This document shows, in pieces, positions 8,712-17,261 of a stretch of 60,924 bases of DNA (its first letter is position 1; every line of letters begins with the position of its first letter). The notes beneath the pieces were generated by a model. It ran no database searches, had not been told where the DNA came from, and saw only the letters and a program-made list of their open reading frames with translations. The stretch lies in NCBI GenBank assembly GCA_040387515.1, contig JAZKDP010000004.1, forward strand, positions 1 through 60,924. The letters are read 5' to 3'. The DNA comes from Methylotenera_A sp040387515 (GTDB lineage Bacteria; Pseudomonadota; Gammaproteobacteria; Burkholderiales; Methylophilaceae). The position numbers were made by a program, and so were the translations under genes.

Positions 8712-10790
8712 TTACTTGGTATAAGTTTGTATTAATTTTTTTTGCGTGCTTAGGCGTTTACTATGGCTAATATTTTGCATATCCAGCTGCTGATAAGTGC
8801 CATTTTCAGTGAGCACCCAGGCATCTTCCGTATCCTCCAAATATGGCAATAAGCATTCCTGCATTACGCGCGACTGCATTTCGTCATCCAGAATTGGCCA
8901 TGCAATTTCCACGCGACGAATCATGTTGCGGCTCATCCAATCTGCACTGGATAACCACATGCGTTTTATTTGGTTACCATTTAACGGATTAATCTCAAAA
9001 TAGAAAATACGTGAATGCTCTAGAAACCGCCCGACAATTGAACGTACATGAATGCGACCATTTACGCCCGGCGCATCAATCGGCAAAATGCAAGCACCGC
9101 GAATAATTAAATCAATCGTAACTCCCTGTTGTGCGGCACCAATTAAGGCTTTAACCAATACAGCATCAGTCAAGGAATTCATCTTTGCGATAATTTTTGC
9201 TTGTCCACCCAACATGCAGGCGCGTTTTGCAGCAGAAATTCGCCGTAACATGGCAGCTTGTAAATTAAATGGCGCCACCAATAATTGACGCATACGCGGC
9301 AAAGCAATTTGGCTGGTCAAATGCCTAAACACATACTCTATCTCACGTGTGAGCGTTAAGTTGCTGGTGAGCATACAAATATCTGTGTACAACTTTGCGG
9401 TATTTGCGTTGTAATTACCGGTTGAAACATGCGCATAACGCTTAATCCGTTTACCTTCTTGGCGCATCACCAGCAGCATTTTTCCATGTGTTTTTAAGCC
9501 AATCATGCCATACACAATCTGCGCACCAATCGCTTCCAATGATTCCGCCCAATTAATATTGGTTTCCTCATCAAAACGCGCTTTAATTTCCACCACCACC
9601 AAAACCTCTTTACCACGCCGCACGGCTTCTTGTAGTAAGTTCAGCATGCGCGGATCGCTACCTGTGCGGTAAATCGTTTGATGAATCGCTAAGACTTTTG
9701 GATCATGTACTGCCTCGTGCAAAAACTTGATGACCGCGTCAAAACTTTCATAAGGCCGATGAATCAACACATCTTTTTGTTTAAGCTGGGTAAAAAATGA
9801 CTCTTCTGGATTTAGATCTTTAGGCCAAACCGATTGGAAAGGGACGAAAGTCAAATCTCGACCATTTGAATCAACGCCTTGCGCTAAGCCAGTTAGTTGA
9901 ATGAGTCGTCCTAAATTGACAGGGCCTTGTACAGGATAAAGTGATGCTGGTGTTAAATTAAATTCTGCCAGTAAAAATTCGGACAAATGTGCCACACAAC
10001 TTTGCGAAACCTCTAAACGCACAGCCTCACCAAATGGCCGCTGTGCTAGCTCTTGACGCAGTGCCTTGGGCAAGTCATGAATATCATCTTCGTCTAAATC
10101 CAAATCTGAATGACGTGTTACTCTAAACTGGGAATAACTTAATAGGGATTTATGTCCAAATAAATCAGGTAAATGTGCTGCAATAATGCTAGTCAATGTC
10201 ACAAAATGTTGCTCTGTTCCACCATCATTTGGCAATTGCATCACCCTTGGCAAAATACGTGGCACACGGATAATATTAATACTGGATGGCCTATCAGGCT
10301 TGTCTGGTGCTAGCTCTACAATAAAATGCAATGCTTTGCTGGCAACCAAGGGAAATGGATGTGCACGATCCAGAGCAATTGGCAGCAATAATGGCTTAAC
10401 ATTATCTTCAAAATACTTAGCAACCCATTTTTTTTGCACTTCTGTGCGCTCATGTCCTGCCACAATATCCACGCCAGCTTGCTTTAAGGCTGGCATCAAC
10501 TCATCATTAAAAATTGCATATTGATGCGCAATTAATGCATGCGCTTGCTTAGATACCGCATTGAAGCTATCAACCGTTACCAAACCTCTTTTGATGTGGC
10601 GTTGCATGGCATCCAATTGCGCTTCTATGCGCACTTCAAAAAACTCATCTAAATTTGAAGCAACAATGCACAAAAACTTTAAACGCTCCAGCAAAGGATA
10701 ATCTTGGCGTTGCGCTAAACATAACACGCGTTCGTTAAAACTAAGGATACTTAAATCGCGATCAAGCAGTGTGGGCATTGGTATTATCAT
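8712..10790 (-). CDS. ppk1: Polyphosphate kinase 1
   Basis: A 692-residue PPK1, which polymerises the gamma phosphate of ATP into polyphosphate. N domain (LLDRDLSILSFNERVLCLAQ, NLDEFFEVR), head domain and the two phospholipase-D-like C domains are present in order. The autophosphorylated histidine is in THGKMLLVMR near residue 434, followed by KRYAHVSTGNYNANTAKLYTD; SADWMSRNMIRRVEIAWPI is the second catalytic block. It leads a ppk1-sixA operon. Pho half-sites precede it. A second in-frame ATG four codons later could be the true start. Confidence 0.97.
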   Translation of the reverse strand: MIIPMPTLLDRDLSILSFNERVLCLAQRQDYPLLERLKFLCIVASNLDEFFEVRIEAQLDAMQRHIKRGLVTVDSFNAVSKQAHALIAHQYAIFNDELMPALKQAGVDIVAGHERTEVQKKWVAKYFEDNVKPLLLPIALDRAHPFPLVASKALHFIVELAPDKPDRPSSINIIRVPRILPRVMQLPNDGGTEQHFVTLTSIIAAHLPDLFGHKSLLSYSQFRVTRHSDLDLDEDDIHDLPKALRQELAQRPFGEAVRLEVSQSCVAHLSEFLLAEFNLTPASLYPVQGPVNLGRLIQLTGLAQGVDSNGRDLTFVPFQSVWPKDLNPEESFFTQLKQKDVLIHRPYESFDAVIKFLHEAVHDPKVLAIHQTIYRTGSDPRMLNLLQEAVRRGKEVLVVVEIKARFDEETNINWAESLEAIGAQIVYGMIGLKTHGKMLLVMRQEGKRIKRYAHVSTGNYNANTAKLYTDICMLTSNLTLTREIEYVFRHLTSQIALPRMRQLLVAPFNLQAAMLRRISAAKRACMLGGQAKIIAKMNSLTDAVLVKALIGAAQQGVTIDLIIRGACILPIDAPGVNGRIHVRSIVGRFLEHSRIFYFEINPLNGNQIKRMWLSSADWMSRNMIRRVEIAWPILDDEMQSRVMQECLLPYLEDTEDAWVLTENGTYQQLDMQNISHSKRLSTQKKLIQTYTK

Positions 10791-10799
10791 AGGTGAATA

Positions 10800-10843
10800 T
10801 CTTATGACAGATTTCCTGCTTTATTATGACAGTTTTGTGAAAT
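10800..10843 (-). promoter_or_regulatory. PhoB half-site array before ppk1
   Basis: On the minus strand ATTTCACAAAACTGTCAT (10843-10826) matches the E. coli Pho box in about 15 of 18 positions. Another CTGTCATAAGA (10810-10800) follows exactly 22 bp after the first CTGTCAT, keeping the 11-bp phase of PhoB half-sites. The array ends 10 bp before the ppk1 ATG. I could not place a convincing -10 hexamer at the canonical distance, so promoter geometry is uncertain. Confidence 0.62.
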
Positions 10844-11001
10844 CCGCACGTTTAACTGATGGCACATGTATTATTTGCGGCAATAGTCAGCGCAGCATTT
10901 CACGCCTAGGCAATTTTTTAGCCCAATTTTCTGGCGGCATGTCATTTCACGTTTGCATTGCATGCAGAGCTTACTGGCTAAATGTCGCTTGTTGTCTTTG
11001 A
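10804..11001 (+). CDS. Possible 65-aa cysteine-rich zinc-ribbon-like protein
   Basis: An open frame starting ATGACAGATTTCC with AGGTG eight bases upstream. The 65-residue product has CIIC at 22-25 and CIAC at 51-54, a CxxC-25-CxxC arrangement that could hold zinc, and ends VACCL. It is divergent from ppk1 and its first 40 bp overlap the ppk1 Pho sites, which weakens the case. I recognise no family. It may be a microprotein or a chance frame. Confidence 0.3.
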   Translation: MTDFLLYYDSFVKSARLTDGTCIICGNSQRSISRLGNFLAQFSGGMSFHVCIACRAYWLNVACCL

Positions 11002-11066
11002 GTAAAGAGGTATTAATCACTATTAAGTGACTGTTTTTTACATCACGAGGTTCAAACCGATGTAGA

Positions 11067-11888
11067 TTAAAGCAGAATGAGTTTGATGGCTGATTGCGCA
11101 GCGGTAAATCCAAACGGTGCGGTAACGCAAACACTTGAGCCATAACCAGCACAATTTAAGCCAGTGATTGAAGTAGAATCGACTTCACATGCACCGTCTG
11201 TTTCAGATGTATTTGCATTGATTGAGTCTGGCTTGATGGCTTGTTCGTCAGAAAAAACACAATCAATGCCAAATTTTGCAGATTTTTTAGCGTGCTTTAA
11301 GTTTGAAGATTGGGCCTTAGGAAAAGCATAATCACGCCGCAATTGATTGCGCACTTTAGATAAAAGCCTATCACCTGTTACATGCGCTAAATCTGCCACT
11401 TGAATGCGCGTGGGGTCAAGGCGACCACCTGCGCTTCCAGCCATGATAAGTGGCAATTGCTTGCGCTTACAAAAATCTGCCAAAGCAATTTTAGCCTGCG
11501 CGTCGTCAATACAATCTAATATCACGTCGCATTCAAAGCTCAACATTGTTGTAACATTTTGCGACGTAATAAAATCTTCAATTTCGTGTACAACACAAAG
11601 AGGATTAATCAATAAAATACGTTCACGCATCGCGCTGACTTTGGCTTTGCCAAATGCGCCATCCACTGCATGTAATTGGCGATTCACATTACTTTCTGCA
11701 ATGTTATCCAAGTCAATCAGTGTAATCGCACCCACAGCATTCCGCGCCAGTGCTTCTGCCGCCCAACTTCCCACGCCGCCAATACCAATCACAACGGCAT
11801 GCGCAGCATTGAGTTTTTTCAATCCGGCTTCACCATACAAACGTTTTACACCACCGAAGCGGCGCTCAAAATCTAATTCGCCCGTCAT
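11067..11888 (-). CDS. tcdA: tRNA threonylcarbamoyladenosine dehydratase
   Basis: A 273-residue E1/ThiF-like protein. The nucleotide-binding glycine loop VVIGIGGVGSWAAEALARN is near residues 31-50, followed by ITLIDLDNIAESNVNRQLHA and DVILDCIDDAQAKIAL, and the C terminus has GYGSSVCVTAPFGFTAAQ. TcdA (formerly YgdL/CsdL) uses ATP to cyclise t6A37 in tRNA to ct6A. The ATG overlaps the acpS stop (ATGA), so it is translationally coupled as last gene of the recO-pdxJ-acpS string. A sulfur-donor partner (CsdA/CsdE) is not adjacent, though isc desulfurases lie 22 kb away. Confidence 0.9.
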   Translation of the reverse strand: MTGELDFERRFGGVKRLYGEAGLKKLNAAHAVVIGIGGVGSWAAEALARNAVGAITLIDLDNIAESNVNRQLHAVDGAFGKAKVSAMRERILLINPLCVVHEIEDFITSQNVTTMLSFECDVILDCIDDAQAKIALADFCKRKQLPLIMAGSAGGRLDPTRIQVADLAHVTGDRLLSKVRNQLRRDYAFPKAQSSNLKHAKKSAKFGIDCVFSDEQAIKPDSINANTSETDGACEVDSTSITGLNCAGYGSSVCVTAPFGFTAAQSAIKLILL

Positions 11889-12262
11889 GTTTCTAGTATG
11901 ACAAAAGCGGCGGCTAAATTTTTTTCATCGCTAATACTGATATGCGTTTGCGTGATATTTTTGGCCAATAACACCGCCTGCAGCTCTACGGCTAAAACCA
12001 ATATTGGCTTACCTAAAACATCATGCGAAACCGCAATATTTTGAAAAGTGGCCGGTGCACGTAAACCTGTGCCAAGCGCTTTTGAGAAAGCTTCTTTTGC
12101 GGCAAAGCGCTTAGCTAAAAATCGCGGTTTTATCTTAGATTGCTGATAGCTCACAAACTCACTATCCGCTAATATTCTTTTGGCAAAGTCATCGCCAAAT
12201 TGAGCAATAGAAGCCTCAATTCGACTGACCTCTACAATGTCTGTACCGATTCCAAAAATCAT
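11885..12262 (-). CDS. acpS: Holo-[acyl-carrier-protein] synthase
   Basis: A 125-residue phosphopantetheinyl transferase of the AcpS type, which transfers 4'-phosphopantetheine from CoA to a serine of ACP. MIFGIGTDIVEVSRIE at the N terminus carries the Mg-binding aspartate, and RFAAKEAFSKALGTG near residue 70 is the second signature; ISISDEKNLAAAFVI ends it. It starts 5 bp after pdxJ and overlaps tcdA by 4 bp. The pdxJ-acpS pairing is conserved in many proteobacteria. Confidence 0.95.
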   Translation of the reverse strand: MIFGIGTDIVEVSRIEASIAQFGDDFAKRILADSEFVSYQQSKIKPRFLAKRFAAKEAFSKALGTGLRAPATFQNIAVSHDVLGKPILVLAVELQAVLLAKNITQTHISISDEKNLAAAFVILET

Positions 12263-12267
12263 ATCAA

Positions 12268-12996
12268 TTAAGCAGGTGCCGCTTCTTTCATTAGCGACTT
12301 CATCTCTGCCACGGCATTATCCCAACCCACAAAAATCGCATGTGCGACAATTGCATGGCCAATATTAAGCTCTTCTAGTCCTTGTATTTCGGCGATTTCA
12401 TGCACATTGTGATAATGCAAGCCATGACCCGCATTCACCACTAAACCCAGTTTTTTAGCATGCGCAACGGCCTGTTTAATGCGCGTTAACTCTATTGCTT
12501 TTACTGATTCGGTTTCTGCATCTGCAAAAGTACCGGTATGCAATTCAATGACTGGCGCGCCCATTTTTTTTGCTGCATCGATTTGTGCGATATCTGGGCC
12601 AATAAAAAGTGAAACGCGGATGCCGTGTTCAGCTAATTTTTCGCAGGCGGCTTTTACTTTATCGAAATGCATCACCACATCCAGTCCGCCTTCTGTCGTG
12701 CGCTCTTCACGACGCTCTGGCACTAGGCACACATCTTGCGGTTTCACTTGGCAAGCGATACCAATCATTTCATCGGTGACAGCCACTTCTAAATTCATTT
12801 TAGTTTGAAGCAAAGGGCGCAAGGCGAAAATATCAGCATCTTGCATATGACGGCGGTCTTCACGCAAATGTAGCGTAATACTATCTGCGCCAGCTTGCTC
12901 TGCCCGTAATGCCGCTTGCACGACACTGGGATATTTCGTGCCACGCGCTTGACGAATCGTTGCGACGTGGTCGATGTTGACACCTAATTTAATCAT
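12268..12996 (-). CDS. pdxJ: Pyridoxine 5'-phosphate synthase
   Basis: A 242-residue TIM-barrel PdxJ, which condenses 1-deoxyxylulose 5-phosphate with 3-amino-2-oxopropyl phosphate to make pyridoxine phosphate, the last ring-forming step of DXP-dependent vitamin B6 synthesis. The start IKLGVNIDHVATIRQARGT is diagnostic, with SLFIGPD, IELHTGTFA and VNAGHGLHYHNV later. It lies in the recO-pdxJ-acpS string, 33 bp after recO. The product feeds PLP enzymes, including glgP and the two desulfurases in this window. Confidence 0.96.
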   Translation of the reverse strand: MIKLGVNIDHVATIRQARGTKYPSVVQAALRAEQAGADSITLHLREDRRHMQDADIFALRPLLQTKMNLEVAVTDEMIGIACQVKPQDVCLVPERREERTTEGGLDVVMHFDKVKAACEKLAEHGIRVSLFIGPDIAQIDAAKKMGAPVIELHTGTFADAETESVKAIELTRIKQAVAHAKKLGLVVNAGHGLHYHNVHEIAEIQGLEELNIGHAIVAHAIFVGWDNAVAEMKSLMKEAAPA

Positions 12997-13029
12997 TTTT
13001 AATTTCTATTATCTATTCGCAAAAATAAG

Positions 13030-13806
13030 TTATAAACCTTGTAAATCAATGAGTAATTGCCTGGTGTGCAAGGGCTTATCGCCCAAATAATGTGCCAATA
13101 AATAGCGCATTAATTGTTTACTTTGATTTTGTGTTTGGCTATCGGTGTAATCGTCATTTGCCATATTGAGCAAAGTTAACCCGCTTAATTGTAAGCCATT
13201 TTTGGTGGCGCTAAGTTCACATGCGCCGTACTCTGCTTCATAGCGATAGCTTTTATCGGCAGAAATCGCAATGTCGTTTTCGTCAGTCAGCAAAGGCACC
13301 GCATAGCCCATTTCTTGTAATAACTTAAGCTCAAAGCGGCGCAAGGTAATAGCTAAGTTTTTGCTATTATTTAAACTTTGATTAGCCGTTAAGTCTTGTT
13401 CACTTGCCAGTGTTTTAAGCGTTGCGTCATAGTATTCAAACAAGTTTTCATGCGCATCTTCGCGTGGTAACAAGCGCAATAAAAGCTCATTCATATAAAA
13501 GCCGCACATAAGCGCCTCGCCTTTAATCAGCGTCAAACCTGCGTGCCAATCTAAGCTATGTAAGGTTTTAAGTTCGTTTTTGCCAGACCATGCGCCTGAA
13601 AGCATTTGAAAGGATTGCAACATGCCGCGCATGGCAGAGTGCGGTCTGCGCGCACCTTTAGCGACTGCCGCAGTACGCCCAAACTGTTGGCTAAATAACT
13701 CCACCACTAAGCTGGTTTCTTTAAAAGGATAAGTATGTAGGACATACACAGGTTGATTGGCTACCCGATGATCACTTATTTTTTGATTGTTTGATGCCAA
13801 GGCCAA
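13030..13806 (-). CDS. recO: DNA repair protein RecO
   Basis: A 258-residue RecO, which with RecR loads RecA onto SSB-coated single strands in the RecFOR pathway. The OB-fold start PVYVLHTYPFKETSLVVELFS and VAKGARRPHSAMRGMLQ match the family, followed by a helical C-terminal domain with GYAVPLL. There is no ATG in the first 70 codons; a TTG at 13806 (or at 13800) must start it, with only a weak ribosome site. Position between era and pdxJ is the conserved one. The cysteine-containing zinc motif of some RecO proteins is not seen. Confidence 0.9.
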   Translation of the reverse strand: MALASNNQKISDHRVANQPVYVLHTYPFKETSLVVELFSQQFGRTAAVAKGARRPHSAMRGMLQSFQMLSGAWSGKNELKTLHSLDWHAGLTLIKGEALMCGFYMNELLLRLLPREDAHENLFEYYDATLKTLASEQDLTANQSLNNSKNLAITLRRFELKLLQEMGYAVPLLTDENDIAISADKSYRYEAEYGACELSATKNGLQLSGLTLLNMANDDYTDSQTQNQSKQLMRYLLAHYLGDKPLHTRQLLIDLQGL

Positions 13807-13824
13807 ATTAGAACATTCCCAAAG

Positions 13825-14289
13825 TTAACGTTCTAACTGACTCAAACTTTGCAGGGCTTCATCTTCCGCTTTTTTAATCAATAGCGGCATTAACATCTCA
13901 GTACCTGAAAATAAAATCATGGCATATCTGATCGCGTCATCTGCGTGAAGCGGCGTAAATTTACCAAATCCATAGCGTGAATTACGCATTAACTGCCAAC
14001 CACCTTTGGGTTCAGCGTATTCTGGCCTATCGAAGTAATGCTTGATATCTTCAGTCGCCAAGCTTTTGAGTGGGTAATCGCCATTATCGGCCAATATCAC
14101 CCAACCCATTTCACCGTTCTTACCGATATTTTTTAGCTGATATAAATACCAGTCATCATCTTCATACAGCAAATGAAAGACATTATTAATACTGCCGGTT
14201 TTGCGATTAATCGCAAAATAAATACCTGCATCATCCAACTCAATTGGCTTGCCATAAATCGGCAGATTAAAAACATTGTGTTCAGACAT
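13825..14289 (-). CDS. Hypothetical protein between era and recO
   Basis: A 154-residue acidic, soluble-looking protein with no signal peptide or membrane segment. It is rich in aromatic residues and short strand-like stretches (FNLPIYGKPIELDDAGIYFAI, LYEDDDWYLYQLKNIG, MGWVILADNGDYPL), ending in a helix (IKKAEDEALQSLSQLE). I do not recognise the family. It is inserted in a very conserved operon, 83 bp after era and 18 bp before recO, and is transcribed with them. Composition is like its neighbours, so recent transfer is unlikely. Confidence 0.8.
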   Translation of the reverse strand: MSEHNVFNLPIYGKPIELDDAGIYFAINRKTGSINNVFHLLYEDDDWYLYQLKNIGKNGEMGWVILADNGDYPLKSLATEDIKHYFDRPEYAEPKGGWQLMRNSRYGFGKFTPLHADDAIRYAMILFSGTEMLMPLLIKKAEDEALQSLSQLER

Positions 14290-14372
14290 CGTTTATAGCC
14301 TAAATCTTATCGTTAACATTTAGTATTTTGCCAATATGCTTTATTGACTGCACTCTGTAAAGACTCGACAGC

Positions 14373-15269
14373 TTAATAGCCTAGGCTTTTTAGCGCCCTC
14401 TCGTCATCTGCCCAGCCGCCTTTAACTTTAACCCAAGTTTCTAAATACACTTTGCTACCAAATAATTTTTCCATATCTTGACGCGCTTCGGTAGAAATTT
14501 GTTTCATTTTCTCACCATTTTTACCAATTAACATGGGTTTTTGGCTATCTTTATCTACAATAATCGCGGCAAAAATACGGCGCAGACCTTTAACCGTCTC
14601 AAACTTTTCAATTTCCACTGTCACTGAATACGGTATTTCATCACCTAATAATCTGAATATTTTTTCACGAATGAGTTCCGCCGCCAAAAAGCGTTCATTT
14701 TTATCGGTTAGCTCATCTTCACCATAAATCGCAGGCTGCTCAGGCAAATATTGACGTGTGGTTTCCAACAACTCATCTAAATGTAACGATTTTTTTGCAC
14801 TGACAGGAATTATGCCGACAAACGGATGCAATAAATCAAAATCTTGAATCAACGGCAACAAGTTATTTTTATCGCCCATTAAATCGGATTTATTCACGAC
14901 CAATAGCACTGGTTTATCTTTTGGTAAAAGACTCAATACTTTTTTATCTGCATCGCCCAGTTTCATTGGTTCTATGACAAACAGCACCACATCCACTTCG
15001 GTCAGTACCTGTGTCACCGTTTTATTCAAATTTTTATTCAGCGCGTTTAAGTGTTTTTGCTGAAAACCAGGCGTGTCCACAAATAAGAACTGCGTATCAT
15101 CGGTGGTATGAATACCTAACAAACGATGGCGTGTGGTCTGAGCTTTGCGCGAGGTAATCGCTAATTTCATGCCTAAAATATGATTAAGCAATGTCGATTT
15201 TCCTACATTAGGACGACCGACAATTGCGACAGTGCCGCATCTAAAGGTTTTGCCAGTTTCTTGTGTCAT
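14373..15269 (-). CDS. era: Ribosome-assembly GTPase Era
   Basis: A 298-residue GTPase with an N-terminal G domain (G1 GRPNVGKST at about 17-25, G3 DTPG, G4 NKSD, G5 SAKK) and a C-terminal KH domain (LIGKNGEKMKQISTEARQDM). Era binds the 3' end of 16S rRNA during small-subunit maturation. It follows rnc by 22 bp, the standard rnc-era pair. The switch I region ITSRKAQTTRHRLLG is intact. Cytoplasmic, essential in most bacteria. Confidence 0.96.
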   Translation of the reverse strand: MTQETGKTFRCGTVAIVGRPNVGKSTLLNHILGMKLAITSRKAQTTRHRLLGIHTTDDTQFLFVDTPGFQQKHLNALNKNLNKTVTQVLTEVDVVLFVIEPMKLGDADKKVLSLLPKDKPVLLVVNKSDLMGDKNNLLPLIQDFDLLHPFVGIIPVSAKKSLHLDELLETTRQYLPEQPAIYGEDELTDKNERFLAAELIREKIFRLLGDEIPYSVTVEIEKFETVKGLRRIFAAIIVDKDSQKPMLIGKNGEKMKQISTEARQDMEKLFGSKVYLETWVKVKGGWADDERALKSLGY

Positions 15270-15291
15270 TGAGTGTCCAATTTCATGTGTT

Positions 15292-15969
15292 TCATTTGGT
15301 GTTATCCAGTATTTTGTCTAGTGCCAGTTGGGCTGCTTGTTGTTCAGCATTGCGACGGCTAGTGCCCTCACCCACGGTGTTAATATTTAATTTTTCTATG
15401 ATGCAGGCAATTTTAAACGTTTGCGCATGCGCTTCGCCTTCAATTAACACCACATTGTAATCAGGTAAGGCTATTTTTTTTGCCTGCAGATATTCCTGCA
15501 ACTGTGATTTAGCGTCTTTATCAATTGTTTTCGGGTCAATTTGGCTGATTCTTTCGTTGAACAGCTGCAATACCAGCGCTTCCGCAGCAAGATGACCACC
15601 ATCGATATAAACGGCTCCAACAATCGCTTCCAGCGCATCGGCTAATATAGAAGGTCGCTTCCAGCCAGCACTTTTCATTTCACCTTCACCCAGCTTGAGT
15701 GACTCACCAACATTTAGGCTAATGGCAATTTCGCAGAGTGTAGACTCTTTAACTAACTGTGCACGTAAACGACTTAAATCGCCCTCTGGCAGCTTGTTAA
15801 AACGATTATACAGTTGATTAGCGATAATAAAATTAAGTGCGCCATCGCCCAAAAACTCTAAACGCTCATTATTATTTGCCGCAAAACTGCGGTGCGTAAG
15901 CGCTTGCGCTAGCAAGGCTGCATTTTTAAATTGATAGCCCAAACGGCTGGCAAGACTATCCAACATCAC
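15292..15969 (-). CDS. rnc: Ribonuclease III
   Basis: A 225-residue RNase III that cuts double-stranded RNA, including the 30S pre-rRNA. The catalytic signature ERLEFLGDGALNFIIAN is near residue 37, and the second acidic cluster is in DALEAIVGAVYIDGG near 115; a C-terminal dsRNA-binding domain follows (DAKSQLQEYLQAKKIALPDY, GEGTSRRNAEQQAAQLAL). It lies 23 bp after the DUF4845 gene and 22 bp before era. Confidence 0.96.
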   Translation of the reverse strand: MMLDSLASRLGYQFKNAALLAQALTHRSFAANNNERLEFLGDGALNFIIANQLYNRFNKLPEGDLSRLRAQLVKESTLCEIAISLNVGESLKLGEGEMKSAGWKRPSILADALEAIVGAVYIDGGHLAAEALVLQLFNERISQIDPKTIDKDAKSQLQEYLQAKKIALPDYNVVLIEGEAHAQTFKIACIIEKLNINTVGEGTSRRNAEQQAAQLALDKILDNTK

Positions 15970-15992
15970 AAGCCGTATTAGGAATAATAGAA

Positions 15993-16340
15993 TTACTTAG
16001 CAGATGTCGCATTAAAATCCAGTAACGCACTCGCATTCGCCATAATTGGGATAACCACTTGATATTCAACAGAAACCACGCCATTGTTAACAACCAGATC
16101 GGAACCTTTAACGACGGTAATATTATCAATGCTAGCAGAGTTATTAAACTGGGTTACAACCGCTTTTTTATCGTTTAAATCTGCTGAATTAGCCACTTTT
16201 TTAACTGCATTTTTAACATTCATATATTCTAGATATGCAGGACCGAGTTTCAGACCTAGTATTGCAAAAAACACAATGGCCGCAATCACGATGATCATGC
16301 CAATAAACGATCCGCCTTTTTGATTGTGATACATATTCAC
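15993..16340 (-). CDS. DUF4845 membrane protein
   Basis: A 115-residue protein with one N-terminal hydrophobic segment (SFIGMIIVIAAIVFFAILGLK, residues about 11-31) and a small domain on the far side (GPAYLEYMNVKNAVKKVA). This is the DUF4845 family, found between lepB and rnc in many betaproteobacteria; its function is unknown. The pilin-like shape (short basic N terminus, long hydrophobic helix) and the neighbouring signal peptidase are suggestive only. It is co-transcribed with lepB, 61 bp away. Confidence 0.85.
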   Translation of the reverse strand: MNMYHNQKGGSFIGMIIVIAAIVFFAILGLKLGPAYLEYMNVKNAVKKVANSADLNDKKAVVTQFNNSASIDNITVVKGSDLVVNNGVVSVEYQVVIPIMANASALLDFNATSAK

Positions 16341-16401
16341 TCCCGCTTAAATTTAATGACGATTAACTGCAAGTTATTTGATTCAAGTTTTTCAATAGAA
16401 G

Positions 16402-17202
16402 TTACTTAATTGAAGTCCCAATTCTGTCAAACTGATTAAAATTAAACCAGATAAAAAAAGCTTTACCCACTAAATTATGTTCTGGCACAAAACCCCATAC
16501 ACGGCTATCAGCACTATTATCGCGATTATCACCCATCGCAAAATAATGGCCTGCAGGTACAGTTACCGCTTCGCCATTTTGAAACTTTTCACCAATAGAA
16601 TCAGATGGATATTGGTTTGGAATATCATGAATCAAAATATCATGCTTCACATCACCAAGCTGTTCTGATGACTGTTGCGCTGTCATACTATTTTCTTGGT
16701 CGCTACCGCTGGCATCTTTAAAAGACATTTTATAAGTGTAATTATCTGTAAACTTAACGTCTAATTTTTGCCCATTTATCGTTAAATGTTTATCTTGATA
16801 TTGAATCACATCACCCGGTAAACCAACGACGCGCTTAATATAATCAATCGTTGGCTGTGGTGGGTAATGGAACACAAACACATCACCACGTTCAGGCTGG
16901 TTCATTTTAATAAACGTATTATTTAGGACAGGCACACGTAGACCATAGGTAAATTTATTGACCAAGATGTAATCGCCAGCAAGCAAGGTTGGCATCATTG
17001 AGCCAGATGGAATTTTAAATGGCTCGACCAAGAATGAGCGCAGTGTGAACACCAGCAAAATAACTGGGAAAAAACTTTTGCTGTATTCCACGTACCAAGG
17101 TTCGGCTTGATTGCCGCGATTTTTACGTAACACCCAAATATCCAGTAGCCAGACTAAGCCTGTCACCACCAGAATTGCAATCATAAACAGGGCAAAATAC
17201 AT
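16402..17202 (-). CDS. lepB: Signal peptidase I
   Basis: A 266-residue inner-membrane protease that removes signal peptides from exported proteins. Two N-terminal membrane segments flank a basic cytoplasmic loop. The catalytic Ser68 lies in KIPSGSMMPTLLAGD, the general-base lysine in YIKRVVGLPGD near residue 125, and the C-terminal box E is GDNRDNSADSRVWG. It lies 59 bp after lepA, the standard lepA-lepB pair, and serves the many exported proteins in this window. Confidence 0.96.
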   Translation of the reverse strand: MYFALFMIAILVVTGLVWLLDIWVLRKNRGNQAEPWYVEYSKSFFPVILLVFTLRSFLVEPFKIPSGSMMPTLLAGDYILVNKFTYGLRVPVLNNTFIKMNQPERGDVFVFHYPPQPTIDYIKRVVGLPGDVIQYQDKHLTINGQKLDVKFTDNYTYKMSFKDASGSDQENSMTAQQSSEQLGDVKHDILIHDIPNQYPSDSIGEKFQNGEAVTVPAGHYFAMGDNRDNSADSRVWGFVPEHNLVGKAFFIWFNFNQFDRIGTSIK

Positions 17203-17261
17203 GTGTTAATACCTTTTTATCTTAAATTTTTATTTGTTTTAAAGCTTGTTATCGCTAAATT

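Noticed and set aside
10871..11152. Minus-strand cysteine-containing frame of 93 codons
   Set aside because: It overlaps the tcdA 3' end in another frame and the cysteines mirror those of the opposite small frame; no supporting start site.
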